A stretch of 64,000 nt of DNA from Phycicoccus sonneratiae (GTDB taxonomy: Bacteria; Actinomycetota; Actinomycetes; Actinomycetales; Dermatophilaceae): the NCBI RefSeq assembly GCF_016887965.1, contig NZ_JAFDVD010000007.1:62001-126000 (forward strand), written 5' to 3'. The position numbers and the translations under genes are program-made. The notes beneath the pieces were generated by a model. The model made no database searches and was not told where the DNA came from. It saw only the letters and a list, made by a program, of their open reading frames with translations. Below are positions 20,041 through 29,955 of the stretch, piece by piece (position 1 is the first letter of the stretch; each line of letters begins with the position of its first letter).

Positions 20041-21250
20041 CACTCGCCCTTCCCGTCGGTGGTGTCGTCGGTCTCGGCGTCCGCGGTGTCGAAGAGCGTC
20101 GCCTCGGGGGTGGCGTCGTCACCGGCGGGCACGGAGGCGCTCTGGGCCGAGACGTTGGCCGCCCGGTCCGTCGCGTCCTGCGGGTCGGCGCCCTGGACGG
20201 GGGCGACGTCGACGCGGTCGGCGGCGGCCTCGGCCTGCCGGGCGACCCCGCTGACGCCGTCTCCGGTGGAGACGACGGCCGGGCCCTCGGCGGCCTCGGC
20301 CGCCTTCTTGGGGGCGGCCTTGCGCGCGCGCTTCTTCGCGGGCTTCGCGTCGCCGCCCGAGGTGGCGGGCTCCTCCTCGCGCGGGGCGTCGTCGGCCTCG
20401 TCGCGCTCGGCGGCGGGCTCGGCCTTGTCGGCCTTCGCCTCGTCGTGGTCGGGGGTCACCTCGGTGCTGCCCGCGGCCTTGCCGGCGGCGCCACCGCGAC
20501 CGTTGCGGCCGGCGCCGGCACCCGCGGCCGAGTCTCCCTCGGGAGCGGTCCAGCCGTTGCGCTTGGCGAGCTCGAGACCGACGAGCGAGGCCGGGCCGGC
20601 GCCCACGCCCTCGTCGGCGAGGCCGTCGGAGAACCCGGCGAGGGTGCGGCTGACCTCCTTGAAGGTGCACACCCGGTTCGGGCCGCGGGTCGGGCGCACC
20701 TCGGCGCCCTCGCGCAGGTCGTCGACGAGCTGCTTCGTGGACTCGGGCGTCTGGTTGTCGAAGAACTCCCAGTTGGCCATGACGACGGGGGCGTAGTCGC
20801 ACGCGGCGTTGCACTCGACCCGCTCGAGGGTGATCCTGCCGTCCTCGGTGGTCTCGTCGTGGCCGATGCCGAGGTGCTCGGAGACGGCGTCCCAGATCTC
20901 GTCGCCGCCCATGATCGCGCACAGCGTGTTGGTGCAGACACCGACCGTGTAGTCGCCGTTGGGGTGGCGCTTGTACTGCGTGTAGAACGTCGCGACCCCG
21001 CTGACCTCGGCGGTCGTCAGGTCGAGCAGCTCGGCGCACAGGTCGATGCCGCGACCGGTGACGTAGCCGTCGACCGACTGGACGAGGTGGAGCAGCGGGA
21101 GCAACGCGGACCGCTTCTGCGGGTAGCGCGCGATGACCTCCGCGGCGTCGGCGCGGAACTGCGCCTCGACGTCGGCGGGGTAACGCTCCTTGGACTCCTC
21201 GGGCACCGTGAGGTGCCCGGAAGCGGACTGCAGACCGAAGTCACCGGCCA

Positions 21251-21251
<1 letters not shown>
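20040..21251 (-). CDS. nuoE: NADH-quinone oxidoreductase subunit E with long low-complexity tail
   Basis: A 403-residue protein. Residues 1-235 are a normal thioredoxin-like NuoE with the 2Fe-2S ligands Cys106, Cys111, Cys147 and Cys151 (VCTNTLC, VECNAAC). From about residue 236 a tail of roughly 165 residues is rich in Ala, Glu, Asp and Lys, with a basic patch PAKKRARKAAPKKAAEAAEG near 310-330 and an acidic end (DTADAETDDTTDGKGE). The tail has no recognisable domain and is probably disordered. The ATG at 21251 shares its A with the nuoD stop (TGATG). NuoE normally has about 160-280 residues. Confidence 0.95.
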
Positions 21252-22659
<1,408 letters not shown>

Positions 22660-22660
<1 letters not shown>

Positions 22661-23493
22661 CAGCTGTACGCCCTCCGCTGGTCCGGCGGCGGGACGGTGC
22701 CGCCCTTGTACTCGACGGGGATGCCGCCGAGCGGGTAGTCCTTGCGCTGCGGGTGGCCCGGCCAGTCGTCGGGCATGAGGATGCGGGTGAGCGCGGGGTG
22801 GCCGTCGAACTCGATGCCGAACATGTCCCAGGTCTCGCGCTCGTGCCAGTCGTTGCCCGGCCACACCTCGACGACCGACGGGATGTGCGGGTCGGCGTCG
22901 GGGCAGGTGACCTCGAGGCGGAGGCGCCGGCTGCCGTGCGTGATGGAGAGCAGCGGGTAGACGGCGTGCAGCTCGCGGCCGGCCTCGCCGGGGTAGTGGA
23001 CGCCGGAGACGCCCATGCACATCTCGAAGCGCAGGCTCGGGTGGTCGCGCAGCGTGCGGGCCACGGAGGGCAGGTGCTCGCGGCGGACGAAGACGGTCAT
23101 CTCGCCGCGGTCGACGACGACCTTCTCGACGGCGGCGCCGAAGCCGGCGCCCTCCTCGAGGGCGGTGGCGAGGACGTCGGCGACCTCGTCGTAGTAACCG
23201 CCGTACGGGCGCGGGCTGGCGCCGGGCAGCAGCGTGGGGGTGACGAGCCCGCCGTAGCCGGAGGTGTCCTGGCCGCGGGTGGCGCCGAACATGCCCCGCC
23301 GCTCGCCGATCTGCACCGGCTCGGAGTCGGCGCCCGCGAGCTCGACGACCCGGCCGCCGCCGGTGTGCTGCGCGGCGTCGGAGGAACGCGGGTCGTCGTC
23401 GGTGCGGGTGGCCGCGCTGTCGGTCTCCTTGTCGGGGACCGGGGCCCCCTCACCGCTGTCGAGGTGCTTCGGGTCCGTGCTCTCGTCGCTCAT
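22660..23493 (-). CDS. nuoC: NADH-quinone oxidoreductase subunit C
   Basis: A 277-residue peripheral subunit. The conserved core is at the C terminus: [20 protein letters not shown], then [20 protein letters not shown] and [20 protein letters not shown], the classic 30-kDa subunit signature. The first ~60 residues are a low-complexity acidic extension ([20 protein letters not shown] and beyond). The start ATG at 23493 overlaps the nuoB stop as ATGA. Confidence 0.96.
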
Positions 23494-24089
23494 CCGAGGA
23501 GGTTCTTCCCGGCCGGCGCAGCGAGGTGCGCGAGGTGGTCGTGGGTGGCGGGCATCTGCGAGGTGGGAGTGGCCCGCAGCGCGGCGGCCTCGGCGGCGCG
23601 GGCGGCCGCGACGCGGTTGACGCCGAGCTTGCTGTTCTGGATCTGCCCGTGGAGCTCGATGATCGCGTTGAGGAGCATCTCGGGCCGCGGCGGGCAGCCG
23701 GGCAGGTAGATGTCGACCGGGATGACGTGGTCGACGCCCTGGACGATCGCGTAGTTGTTGAACATGCCGCCCGAGGAGGCGCAGACGCCCATCGAGATGA
23801 CCCACTTGGGGTTGGGCATCTGGTCGTAGACCTGGCGGACGACGGGGGCCATCTTCTGGCTCACCCGGCCGGCGACGATCATGAGGTCGGCCTGGCGCGG
23901 GGTGGCGCTGAAGCGCTCCATGCCGAAGCGGGCGATGTCGTAGTCGGGGGTGCCGACGGCCATCATCTCGATGGCGCAGCACGCGAGCCCGAAGGTCGCC
24001 GGCCAGATCGAGGCCTTGCGCATGTAGCCGACGACGTTCTCCAGCGTCGTGAGGACGAACCCTGCGGGCAGCTTCTCCTCGAGTCCCAT
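23490..24089 (-). CDS. nuoB: NADH-quinone oxidoreductase subunit B (cluster N2)
   Basis: A 199-residue subunit with the terminal 4Fe-4S cluster N2. Ligands are the adjacent cysteines in [11 protein letters not shown] plus [10 protein letters not shown] and [10 protein letters not shown] prefer the ATG at 24089, because GAGGAGG lies four bases before it; a GTG one codon upstream would sit almost on the ribosome site. The last 40 residues after NSKLGVNRV are alanine-rich and variable. A 40-bp gap separates it from nuoA. Confidence 0.96.
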   Translation of the reverse strand: MGLEEKLPAGFVLTTLENVVGYMRKASIWPATFGLACCAIEMMAVGTPDYDIARFGMERFSATPRQADLMIVAGRVSQKMAPVVRQVYDQMPNPKWVISMGVCASSGGMFNNYAIVQGVDHVIPVDIYLPGCPPRPEMLLNAIIELHGQIQNSKLGVNRVAAARAAEAAALRATPTSQMPATHDHLAHLAAPAGKNLLG

Positions 24090-24129
24090 CACGCCTCCTC
24101 GGCGGTGTCGATGATCGTGCGTGCGGTGC

Positions 24130-24492
24130 TCAGTCCCACTCGAGGCCGCCCCGCTTCCAGACGTAGGCGTAGGCGACGAACACGGTGATGATGAAGAGGA
24201 CCATCTCGACGAGCGCGAAGAGCCCGAGCTGGTCGAAGGCGACGGCGAACGGGTAGAGGAACACCGACTCGATGTCGAAGATGATGAAGAGCATCGCCGT
24301 GAGGAAGTACTTGATCGGCACGCGCCCGCCGCCCTGGGCGCGGGGGGTGGGCTGGATGCCGCACTCGTAGGCCTCGAGCTTGGCGCGGTTGTAGCGCTTC
24401 GGCCCGACGACGAGGCTCGTCCCCACCGACAGCGCCGCGAAGCCGAAGCCGAACGCCAGGAGGATGAGGAGGGGGACGTAGGGGTTGCTCAT
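24130..24492 (-). CDS. nuoA: NADH-quinone oxidoreductase subunit A
   Basis: A 120-residue, three-helix subunit and first gene of the nuo operon. Conserved features are [13 protein letters not shown] in the first loop, which contains the switch cysteine of complex I, and [21 protein letters not shown] with acidic residues in helix 2. AAGGGGAG is the probable ribosome site, at rather long spacing. The 245-bp gap upstream holds a Rex-type operator and a candidate -10. Confidence 0.97.
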   Translation of the reverse strand: MSNPYVPLLILLAFGFGFAALSVGTSLVVGPKRYNRAKLEAYECGIQPTPRAQGGGRVPIKYFLTAMLFIIFDIESVFLYPFAVAFDQLGLFALVEMVLFIITVFVAYAYVWKRGGLEWD

Positions 24493-24670
24493 CGCGGGCG
24501 AACTCCCCTTTCGCTGCTCGGAGTCGTCGGGTGGTCGACGGGCGCCGGGGCCGCGTGCGGCGTCCCGGCCATCCTAGGGGGCGTGACGGACGTCGCACCC
24601 GAGGGTGTCTCGCCCTCGGTCCCGGCGCGTCCGGGTGCGCACGGCGTGGTCGTCACGGGTCCTCTGCTGC

Positions 24671-24689
24671 TTGTGAATGTCTTCACGAA
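24671..24689. promoter_or_regulatory. Rex-type operator upstream of nuoA
   Basis: TTGTGAATGTCTTCACGAA is an imperfect palindrome matching the actinobacterial Rex operator TGTGAAC-N3-TTCACA at 11 of 13 fixed positions over 24672-24687. It lies about 180 bp before nuoA, next to a candidate -10. Binding would couple complex I expression to the NADH/NAD+ ratio through the Rex encoded at 56363-57028. Confidence 0.65.
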
Positions 24690-24697
24690 CGGTCGGA

Positions 24698-24703
24698 AGT
24701 CTA
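24698..24703 (-). promoter_or_regulatory. candidate -10 of the nuo operon
   Basis: TAGACT on the minus strand would place the transcript start within the Rex-type operator just downstream, a good position for repression. There is no convincing -35, so this is tentative. Confidence 0.3.
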
Positions 24704-24727
24704 GGACGCCCCTCCGGCGACCTGCAC

Positions 24728-24741
24728 TTAGGTCGGCCTAA
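24728..24741. promoter_or_regulatory. partial DtxR/IdeR-like iron-box palindrome
   Basis: TTAGGTCGGCCTAA has TTAGG and CCTAA arms as in iron boxes of the DtxR family, but matches the 19-bp consensus only partly (about 13 of 19). It covers the menG stop codon and lies 236 bp before nuoA. Confidence 0.25.
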
Positions 24742-25454
24742 CCCTCGACGACCGGCCCGGGCCGCGGCTTCGTCGCCCGGTGCAGGGCGACGATCCCGCC
24801 GCTGAGGTCGCGCCACTGGACGCCCTCCCAGCCGGCGTCCGCGACCTGGCCGGCGAGGCCGCGCTGGTCGGGCCAGGCGCGGATCGACTCGGCGAGGTAG
24901 ACGTAGGACTCGGGGTTCGAGCTGACCTTGCGGGCCACCGGGGGCAGCGCGCGCATGAGGTAGTTCGTGTAGACGGTGCGGAAGGCCGCGTTCTTGGGAG
25001 TGCTGAACTCGCACACCACGAGTCGTCCGCCGGGCTTGGTGACGCGGAGGAACTCGCGCAGCGCCGCGTCGGGGTCGGCGACGTTGCGCAGGCCGAAGCT
25101 CATCGTCACGACGTCGAAGGAGTCGTCGGCGAACGGGAGGTGCATCGCGTCGGCCGCGGTGAAGCCGAGGTCGGAGCGCCGCCGGTGGCCGACGCGCAGC
25201 ATCCCGAGCGAGAAGTCGGCCGGCACGACGTCGACCCCGTCGTCGGCGAACGGCTCGCTGCTCGTGCCGGTGCCGGCCGCGATGTCGAGGACGCGCTGAC
25301 CCGGCCTCGCGTCGCAGGCCGCGACGACGGCCCGGCGCCAGAGGCGGTCCTGGCCGAGGGAGAGGACGTCGTTGGTCACGTCGTAGCGGCCGGCGACGTC
25401 GTCGAACATCGCGGCGACGTCGCGGGGGTCCTTCTCGAGGGAGGCGCGGGACAT
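24738..25454 (-). CDS. menG: demethylmenaquinone methyltransferase
   Basis: A 238-residue SAM-dependent methyltransferase of the UbiE/COQ5 family that performs the last methylation of menaquinone. Family motifs are present: [27 protein letters not shown] at the start, the SAM motif [13 protein letters not shown] (about 55-67), [19 protein letters not shown], and [17 protein letters not shown] place the start at the ATG at 25454, because a GAGGAT hexamer ends seven bases upstream; an in-frame ATG at 25463 is possible. It is divergent from menF with 60 bp between. Confidence 0.95.
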   Translation of the reverse strand: MSRASLEKDPRDVAAMFDDVAGRYDVTNDVLSLGQDRLWRRAVVAACDARPGQRVLDIAAGTGTSSEPFADDGVDVVPADFSLGMLRVGHRRRSDLGFTAADAMHLPFADDSFDVVTMSFGLRNVADPDAALREFLRVTKPGGRLVVCEFSTPKNAAFRTVYTNYLMRALPPVARKVSSNPESYVYLAESIRAWPDQRGLAGQVADAGWEGVQWRDLSGGIVALHRATKPRPGPVVEG

Positions 25455-25461
25455 GGCCGAC

Positions 25462-25467
25462 ATCCTC
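25462..25467 (-). promoter_or_regulatory. -10-like hexamer of menG
   Basis: GAGGAT on the minus strand ends seven bases before the ATG at 25454. The match to TATAAT is weak (AT at the end), but the spacing repeats that seen at many genes in this window. Confidence 0.3.
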
Positions 25468-25514
25468 GCACCGATGCCGGGGGCCGACGCACGGCGCCGT
25501 ATCGTTGCGTGCTG

Positions 25515-26831
25515 ATGACCTCGCTCCCCGCGGGCCGCCCGGCCCCTCCCGCCGCGGCGGCGCCCCTCGTGGCCCGCACCGTGCCGCTCGACCCCGCACT
25601 CGCGGCCGACCTGCTCGCCGTGCTGCCCGCCGGTGGTGGCGCCACCGGACCGTGCTCGTGGGTCCGTCGCGGCGAGGGCCTCGTCGGCTGGGGGCGGGCG
25701 GCGTCGCACGTGGCCGTCGGTCCGGACCGCTTCGCCGAGCTGTCGTCCTGGTGGGAGGGGCTCGTCGGGTCGGCCGTCGTCCGCGACGAGGTCGACCTGC
25801 CCGGCACCGGACCGGTCGCCTTCGGGTCGGTCGCCTACGCCGACGGATCGCCCTCCGGCGGAACGCTGGTCGTGCCGTCGGTGGTGGTCGGGCGACGGGG
25901 CGACGCCGCGTGGCTGACGACCGTGAGCGCCGAGGGCGCGGTGGCCGCCGTGCCGGGGCCGGCCGAGGTCGTGCGGCAGGCGGCACCGGCGCGCCCGCTC
26001 GACGTCGCCTTCGCCGACGGTGCGCTCTCGCCCGCGGCGTGGGAGGGCGCGGTCGCCGACGCGGTGTCGCGCATCACCGCCGGCGGGCTCGACAAGGTGG
26101 TGCTGGCGCGTGACCTCGAGGTGTCGGTGCGCGAGCCGCTCGACGTGCGCTGGCTGCTGCACCGGCTCGCCGAGCGCTACGACACGACGTGGGTGTTCGC
26201 CGTCGACGGCCTGGTCGGCGCGACGCCCGAGCTGCTCGTGCGGCGCGAGAAGGGTCTCGTGACGTCTCGGGTGCTGGCGGGGACCATCCGCCCGACCGGC
26301 GACGACGCGCACGACCTCGCGCTGGCCGCGTCGCTGGCGCGGTCGTCGAAGGACCTCGAGGAGCACGAGTACGCCGTGCGGTCGGTGGCCGACGCCCTGG
26401 CGCCGCACTGCTCGTCGATGAACGTGCCCGAGGCGCCGTTCGTCCTGCACCTCTCCAACGTCATGCACCTGGCCACCGACGTCGCGGGGGTGCTCGTCGA
26501 CGACACCTCGTCGCTGCGGCTGGCCGCGTCGCTCCACCCCTCGGCGGCCGTGTGCGGCACGCCGCGCGCCGAGGCCGACGCGGTCATCGCCGAGCTCGAG
26601 CACATGGACCGCGGGCGCTACGCCGGCCCGGTCGGCTGGATCGACGCCGACGGTGACGGCGAGTGGGGCATCGCGCTGCGCTGCGGGGCGGTCTCGCCGG
26701 ACGACCCGTCGCGGATGCGGCTGTTCGCCGGCTGCGGCATCGTCGCGGGGTCCGAGCCGGCCGACGAGCTCGCCGAGTCCTCGGCCAAGCTCGTGCCGAT
26801 GCGCGACGCGCTGACCGCCGACGCTCCCTGA
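25515..26831 (+). CDS. menF: isochorismate synthase (menaquinone pathway)
   Basis: A 438-residue chorismate-utilising enzyme that converts chorismate to isochorismate, the entry step to menaquinone. The C-terminal domain has the family motifs: [19 protein letters not shown] with the general-base lysine, [54 protein letters not shown], and [20 protein letters not shown] with metal-binding glutamates. The N-terminal ~150 residues are the variable half. The ATG at 25515 lies nine bases after a TATCGT hexamer (25500-25505); a GTG two codons upstream is an alternative. Siderophore-type isochorismate synthases are related, but the setting favours MenF. Confidence 0.9.
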   Translation: MTSLPAGRPAPPAAAAPLVARTVPLDPALAADLLAVLPAGGGATGPCSWVRRGEGLVGWGRAASHVAVGPDRFAELSSWWEGLVGSAVVRDEVDLPGTGPVAFGSVAYADGSPSGGTLVVPSVVVGRRGDAAWLTTVSAEGAVAAVPGPAEVVRQAAPARPLDVAFADGALSPAAWEGAVADAVSRITAGGLDKVVLARDLEVSVREPLDVRWLLHRLAERYDTTWVFAVDGLVGATPELLVRREKGLVTSRVLAGTIRPTGDDAHDLALAASLARSSKDLEEHEYAVRSVADALAPHCSSMNVPEAPFVLHLSNVMHLATDVAGVLVDDTSSLRLAASLHPSAAVCGTPRAEADAVIAELEHMDRGRYAGPVGWIDADGDGEWGIALRCGAVSPDDPSRMRLFAGCGIVAGSEPADELAESSAKLVPMRDALTADAP

Positions 26832-26865
26832 CGCGAGCGCCCGCCGCGCGTACGGCGTGCATCAA

Positions 26866-26890
26866 TCGACGAATGTGTCAGTTCCTGCAC
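26866..26890. repeat. 25-bp direct repeat, copy 1
   Basis: The block starting TCGACGAATGTGTCAG is repeated exactly at 26908-26932. Both lie between the convergent menF and menJ genes. See copy 2 and the intervening hairpin. Confidence 0.9.
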
Positions 26891-26905
26891 CTCCGGGGGT
26901 GCAGG
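26884..26905. terminator. hairpin between the two direct repeats
   Basis: CCTGCACC (26884-26891) pairs perfectly with GGTGCAGG (26898-26905) around a six-base loop. The left arm uses the end of repeat copy 1. The position between convergent menF and menJ suggests a two-way terminator, but there is no T tract. Confidence 0.5.
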
Positions 26906-26907
26906 AC

Positions 26908-26932
26908 TCGACGAATGTGTCAGTTCCTGCAC
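26908..26932. repeat. 25-bp direct repeat, copy 2
   Basis: Exact copy of 26866-26890 with a 42-bp period. It ends 18 bp before the stop codon of the menJ gene. I saw no further copy in this window. Confidence 0.9.
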
Positions 26933-26950
26933 GCTGCCGGCGGATCGTGC

Positions 26951-28186
26951 TCAGGTGAAGGGCGGACGGGCGTCGACGGCGACCGAGCGCCGGCCGGCCC
27001 AGCGCCACACCCGCGCGGAGGCGTCGCGGTCCTCGTCGGTGACGAGGTTGCCCATCCAGCGCAGCGCGAGGGTCATCAGCCAGTCGCTGCGCATCCCGAC
27101 CGGGCCGAGCGCGGAGAGGATGCGCGGGGTCGTGAAGACGCCGGCCAGTCGGCGCGCGATGGAGAACGCCTCGCCGTAGTGGTCGGCCAGCAGGGCGGGC
27201 CAGGTGACGGAGAGGTCGTCGTCGAGGTGGTCGACGACGAGCCGGCCGGTCTCGAGGCCGTAGTCGATGCCCTCGCCGTTGAGCGGGTTGACGCAGGCTG
27301 CTGCGTCGCCGACGAGGGCCCAGTTGGTCCCGGCGACGTTGCTGACCGCCCCGCCCATCGGCAGGAGCGCGCTCGTCGGCATCCGCTGCTCGCCGGTGAG
27401 GCCGAAGTCGGCGCGGCGCTCGTCGGTGTAGTGCCGCATGAGCGGCTTGATGGCGACGTCGGCCGGGCGCCGTGTCGTCGCGAGCGTGCCGACGCCGACG
27501 TTCACCTGACCGCCGCCGAGGGGGAAGATCCAGCCGTAACCCGGGAGGGCCTCGCCGGCCTCGGAGCGCAGCTCGAGGTGGCTGCTGATCCACGGGTCGT
27601 CGGCGCGGTCGGAGTCGACGTAGCAGCGGCCGGCCACGGCGTAGACGGTGTCCTGGTGCCACTCGCGGCCGAGGACCTTGCCGAGCCCGGAGCGCACACC
27701 GTCGGCGACCACGAGCCGCTCGCAGGCGATCTCGTGCGTCGTGCCGTCGGAGCGGCGGAAGGTGACGGAGCGGACGCGTCCGCCGTCGACGGTGGCGTCG
27801 ACGGCCTTGGCGCCCTCGAGGCCGGTGGCGCCGTCGTCGAGCGCGGCCTGCCGGATGCCGGCGTCGAGCTCGGTGCGCGGGACGGCCGAGCCGTGGTCGG
27901 GGAGGGTGCCGCCCGGCCACGGGAGGTGCAGGGTCTGGCCGAAGCCGTGCGCCCGCAGTCCTCGGTTGACGGTGTGCTCGCGGACCCAGGCGCCGAGGCC
28001 GAGGCGGTCGAGCTCGGCGATGGCCCGGGGGGTCAGGCCGTCGCCGCAGGTCTTGTCGCGAGGGAAGGTGGCGGCGTCGGCGAGGACGACCTCGCGCCCG
28101 GCGCGGGTCGCCCAGGCGGCGGCGGAGGCTCCGGCGGGGCCGGCACCGACGACGAGGACGTCGGTGCGGGTGGGGGTCGTGGGCAC
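26951..28186 (-). CDS. menJ: geranylgeranyl reductase family protein (MenJ-like)
   Basis: A 411-residue FAD-dependent reductase. The dinucleotide motif VLVVGAGPAGASAAAW is at 11-26, followed by FPRDKTCGDGLTPRA, the family motif at about 41-55. GDAAACVNPLNGEGIDYGLETG contacts FAD near residue 295. Relatives hydrogenate isoprenoid chains; in mycobacteria MenJ saturates one isoprene unit of menaquinone. The position among men genes supports that role here, while a lipid-reducing role is the alternative. The GTG start at 28186 lies six bases after a GAGAAT hexamer. Confidence 0.88.
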   Translation of the reverse strand: MPTTPTRTDVLVVGAGPAGASAAAWATRAGREVVLADAATFPRDKTCGDGLTPRAIAELDRLGLGAWVREHTVNRGLRAHGFGQTLHLPWPGGTLPDHGSAVPRTELDAGIRQAALDDGATGLEGAKAVDATVDGGRVRSVTFRRSDGTTHEIACERLVVADGVRSGLGKVLGREWHQDTVYAVAGRCYVDSDRADDPWISSHLELRSEAGEALPGYGWIFPLGGGQVNVGVGTLATTRRPADVAIKPLMRHYTDERRADFGLTGEQRMPTSALLPMGGAVSNVAGTNWALVGDAAACVNPLNGEGIDYGLETGRLVVDHLDDDLSVTWPALLADHYGEAFSIARRLAGVFTTPRILSALGPVGMRSDWLMTLALRWMGNLVTDEDRDASARVWRWAGRRSVAVDARPPFT

Positions 28187-28192
28187 GGCCCG

Positions 28193-28198
28193 ATTCTC
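28193..28198 (-). promoter_or_regulatory. -10-like hexamer of menJ
   Basis: GAGAAT on the minus strand ends six bases before the GTG at 28186, with no ribosome site between, consistent with a leaderless transcript. Confidence 0.4.
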
Positions 28199-28233
28199 GC
28201 AACCGCTGCGCCGTCGGCCGAATCCGGCCCCGG

Positions 28234-29955
28234 TCAGCTGTCGAGGGTGCGGGCCGCGAGGTCGCGCAGGTCGGCGTGCGCCTGCCGGTGGGTGGACCGG
28301 TCGACCCGGACCTCGACGACCCGCAGACCCTCGGGCCGGCGGCGCACCTCCGCGGCGAGGGCGTCCGCGGTGTCGGCCCGTGTGTGCCCGACGCCGTGGG
28401 CCCGGCAGAGCGCGGCGAGGTCGGTGCCGGTGGGCGTGCCGAAGACCCGCTCGAAGGACGCGGCGCGCTCGGGGGCCCCGTGCTCGAGCGTCGTGAAAAT
28501 GCCGCCCCCGTCGTCGTTGACGACGACGAGCGTGAGGTCGGGGCGCTGCTCGTCGGGGCCGGCCAGCAGGCCGTTGGCGTCGTGGAGGAAGGTGAGATCA
28601 CCGAGCAGCGCGAGCACCGGCTCGGTCCGGGTCAGCGCGACCCCCACGGCGGTCGAGACCATGCCGTCGATACCGGCCAGACCGCGGTTGGCGACGACCT
28701 CCCCGGCACAGCTGTGCGCCACCCCGAGGTCGAGGTCGCGGACCGGGTTGGACGAGCCGACGACGAGGACGGCGCCGTGCGGGACGGACGCCGCGAGCAC
28801 CTCGGCCACCGCCAGCCCCGTCCCCCAGGGACGAGCTCGTGCCGCAACGGCGTCCGCGACCTCTTGGCCGGCCGTCCACCAGGCCCCGGCCCACGCGTCG
28901 TCCTCGTCGGTACGGGTCACCTCGGCCGTGACCCGCAGCGCCCCGGCGCCGTGGACGGCGGCCGCGACGTGCGAGGGGTCGGGCCACTCCCCACCCTCCG
29001 AGACGACCTCGACGCGCAGGCCCGGGCGGCGCAGGAGCGCCCCGACCGCGCGCGACAGGGTCACCCGGCCGACGACGACGACCCGCTCCGGGAGGTGGGC
29101 GTCGAGCCAGTCGGTGGCGGTGAGGAGGAGCGGACCGTGCGCGACCGCCGCCTCGCGGAGGTCCGCCGGGCCGAAGGGCTCGGCGACCAACGGGTGCGCG
29201 CGCGCCCGGGCCCACGCCACGGCGTCCCGCGCGACCTGCGGGTCGTCGACCGAGCCCACCACGACGAGCGTGCGGCCGACGTCCTCAAGGCGGGCGGCCG
29301 CGACCGTGGGGGCCGCGGGCCCGACCTCGGTCCAAGGGGTGCCGCCGGGGCGGCCGGCGAGGTGCTCCGGCAGGTCGGCGCCGTCGCCGACCTCGGGCGC
29401 GAGGGGGTCGCGGAAGGCGACGTCGAGGTGCACCGGACCGGCGCTCCCGTCGAGCAGCCCGGAGGCCGCGGCGAGCGCCCGGCAGACGGCCGTGCGCCAC
29501 GAGGGCATCCGGCCGTCACCGGCGGTGGGCACGGCGTCCGGCGCCGGCAGGTCGGCGGACCAGCGCACCGCCGGGCCGAAGAGCCCCGGCTGCCGCGTCG
29601 TCTGGTTGGCACCGGTGCCGCGCAGCTCGTGCGGCCGGTCCGCCGAGACGACGACGAGCGGGACCCCGGCGTGGTGGGCCTCGAGGACCGCCGGGTGAAG
29701 GTTGGCGACCGCCGTGCCGGACGTCGTGACGACCGCCACCGGGCGCCCCGAGCCCTTCGCCAGGCCGAGCGCGAGGAACCCGGCCGAGCGCTCGTCGACG
29801 CGCACGTGCAGCCGGGTCCGCCCCGCCCGGTCGGCGTCGAGCAACGCGTACGCGAGCGGCGCCGAGCGCGACCCCGGCGCGAGGACGACGTCGCGCACCC
29901 CACCCCGGACCAGCTCGTCGACGAGGACCGTGGCGAGCGCCGAGGAGGGGGTCAC
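28234..29955 (-). CDS. menD: SEPHCHC synthase (menaquinone pathway)
   Basis: A 573-residue thiamine-diphosphate enzyme that joins isochorismate and 2-oxoglutarate. The N-terminal domain has VLAPGSRSAPLAYAL and HVRVDERSAGFLALGLAKGSG, with the ThDP-activating glutamate, followed by VVTTSGTAVANLHPAV. The C-terminal domain has the GDLTFLHDANGLL ThDP/magnesium motif and VVVNDDGGGIFTTLEH. The GTG start at 29955 overlaps the upstream hydrolase stop as GTGA. No other ThDP protein fits these signatures as well. Confidence 0.95.
   Translation of the reverse strand: MTPSSALATVLVDELVRGGVRDVVLAPGSRSAPLAYALLDADRAGRTRLHVRVDERSAGFLALGLAKGSGRPVAVVTTSGTAVANLHPAVLEAHHAGVPLVVVSADRPHELRGTGANQTTRQPGLFGPAVRWSADLPAPDAVPTAGDGRMPSWRTAVCRALAAASGLLDGSAGPVHLDVAFRDPLAPEVGDGADLPEHLAGRPGGTPWTEVGPAAPTVAAARLEDVGRTLVVVGSVDDPQVARDAVAWARARAHPLVAEPFGPADLREAAVAHGPLLLTATDWLDAHLPERVVVVGRVTLSRAVGALLRRPGLRVEVVSEGGEWPDPSHVAAAVHGAGALRVTAEVTRTDEDDAWAGAWWTAGQEVADAVAARARPWGTGLAVAEVLAASVPHGAVLVVGSSNPVRDLDLGVAHSCAGEVVANRGLAGIDGMVSTAVGVALTRTEPVLALLGDLTFLHDANGLLAGPDEQRPDLTLVVVNDDGGGIFTTLEHGAPERAASFERVFGTPTGTDLAALCRAHGVGHTRADTADALAAEVRRRPEGLRVVEVRVDRSTHRQAHADLRDLAARTLDS

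Noticed and set aside
26618-26932. Small minus-strand protein covering the 25-bp repeats
   Set aside because: It overlaps the end of menF in antisense, and its repeated residues come from the direct repeat. A non-coding element is simpler.
26663-29698. A 1011-codon plus-strand open frame antisense to menJ and menD
   Set aside because: Low-complexity Ser/Arg/Ala composition from the opposite strand of real genes; no domain or plausible start.
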